Shown: positions 63,603 to 64,000 of the stretch, piece after piece | Layout: each line of letters starts with the position of its first letter | Position numbering within the stretch: the first letter of the stretch is position 1 | DNA from: Nordella sp. HKS 07 | Lineage (GTDB): Bacteria; Pseudomonadota; Alphaproteobacteria; Rhizobiales; Aestuariivirgaceae | Length of the DNA: 64,000 bases | Direction: 5' to 3' | Assembly (NCBI RefSeq): GCF_011046735.1 | Contig: NZ_CP049258.1 | Location: 7,024,001-7,088,000 of the forward strand | Position numbers and translations under genes: made by a program | Notes under the pieces: generated by a model | What the model saw: the letters and a program-made list of their open reading frames with translations, nothing else | Database searches by the model: none | Told to the model about the DNA's origin: nothing

Positions 63603-63650
63603 GAGCGCTTCCCGCGAAAGTTGCTCGACTTTCGCGACAAGGAAGCGCTC
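63603..63650. repeat. Nested palindromic repeat (GAGCGCTTCC...GGAAGCGCTC)
   Basis: Outer arms GAGCGCTTCC and GGAAGCGCTC enclose inner arms CGCGAAAG and CTTTCGCG around TTGCTCGA. Together this forms a long hairpin, upstream of the CapA-type gene. Confidence 0.7.
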
Positions 63651-63675
63651 CAAATATATGTAGTCGAGCCTTTTA

Positions 63676-63715
63676 TCCCATTTTGATCGAATCCATTGAT
63701 TCGATCAAAATGGGA
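63676..63715. repeat. Perfect 18-bp palindrome (TCCCATTTTGATCG...)
   Basis: TCCCATTTTGATCGAATC is followed by the 4-base loop CATT and its exact complement, GATTCGATCAAAATGGGA. It lies in the divergent intergenic region between the CapA-type gene and the partial right-edge gene. The words resemble a dispersed palindrome of Hyphomicrobiales. Confidence 0.75.
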
Positions 63716-63815
63716 AAGGCTCTGGCTGACCAGTCCTTAACTGAACAAGACCCTCCTTCTGGATTCGGGACCCTGGGGCTGTTACGGAGTGTCTTCGTTC
63801 TATGAGGTAAAACCC

Positions 63816-64000
63816 ATGGTTCCAGCCGTGCGCAACCCCACGACAATAGACCCATTGTCGGTGGCACGCAGAGCCGCTGACCGCCTTGCTCAGCTCACCC
63901 GCAAGAATGGCCGCTTCACCTATCGCTACCAGTCGGACACGATGGAAGTGTCCAGCGGCTACAGTCTGCTGCGTCACTGCGGGGCGATCTGGGCGATGAC
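63816..64000 (+). CDS. Partial protein of unknown function running off the right edge
   Basis: GAGGT lies 8 bases before ATG 63816, and the frame has no stop to the window end (61 complete codons). It begins MVPAVRNPTTIDPLSVARR and continues RLAQLTRKNGRFTYRYQSD and GYSLLRHCGAIWAM. The pattern GRF.Y.Y....... GY.LLRH.G..WAM recalls alpha/alpha-barrel proteins found with CapA and Mur-ligase-type genes, but I cannot name the family securely. It is divergent from the CapA-type gene. Confidence 0.65.
   Translation, partial: MVPAVRNPTTIDPLSVARRAADRLAQLTRKNGRFTYRYQSDTMEVSSGYSLLRHCGAIWAM

Noticed and set aside
63705-63977. 90-codon minus-strand frame at the right edge
   Set aside because: It is antisense to the partial gene at 63816, which has a ribosome-binding site, and it overlaps a palindrome.

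Overview
The window looks like chromosomal DNA of an alphaproteobacterium of the order Hyphomicrobiales (Rhizobiales). The best evidence is the gene order murA, DUF2948, UPF0262, low-molecular-weight phosphatase, infA, maf, yacG at 2.6-6.8 kb. High GC, many periplasmic-binding-protein ABC transporters, and palindromic intergenic repeats typical of this order agree with that. The genus cannot be fixed from the sequence alone. No rRNA, tRNA or CRISPR array was found.

Layout. 1-2.05 kb: a large minus-strand protein with a C-terminal OmpA-like domain, cut by the window edge. 2.3-6.8 kb: the murA-to-yacG housekeeping block, with no hisD where it usually sits. 6.9-10.6 kb: an RhtA-like exporter and a divergent pair of nucleobase permease and guanine deaminase. 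10.6-16.8 kb: an IS5-type transposase remnant, a large transporter/HEAT/cyclic-nucleotide-domain fusion, and an aspartokinase of non-alphaproteobacterial type lying between two partial copies of the end of a XylX-like FAH-family gene. 17-25 kb: proline iminopeptidase plus a peptide ABC operon, interrupted by an apparently intact IS5-family element. 25-27 kb: a LysE-type exporter and a dienelactone hydrolase, each with one frameshift, and a small P-loop ATPase. 27-33.7 kb: a sugar ABC operon with ribokinase and a GntR regulator. 33.7-40.4 kb: an amino-acid-type ABC operon with a glycosylasparaginase, a LacI regulator, a ROK kinase and CutC. I read this as a cassette for N-acetylglucosaminyl-asparagine or a similar amide-linked amino sugar. 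40.5-50.5 kb: a NanR-like regulator whose GGTATR operator overlaps its own start codon, followed by an aldolase, a hydroxyacid dehydrogenase, a sugar ABC transporter and a 651-residue protein that may be a D-apionate lactonase. 50.8-64 kb: a surface-polysaccharide and exported-protein region with UDP-glucuronate decarboxylase, three unusual glycosyltransferase-type proteins, two exported proteins sharing a small two-cysteine domain (one with about 100 Gly-Asp repeats and a Gly/Ser/Lys/Glu repeat tail), a CapA-type protein overlapping a Mur-ligase C-terminal fragment, and a partial gene at the right edge.

How the parts work together. Most of the window is nutrient capture: four ABC systems sit next to the enzymes expected to process their substrates and, in three cases, next to a regulator for which a candidate operator and promoter can be read. 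The least explained part is 52-64 kb, where fused glycosyltransferases lie beside an exported repeat protein that appears to be expanding at the DNA level.
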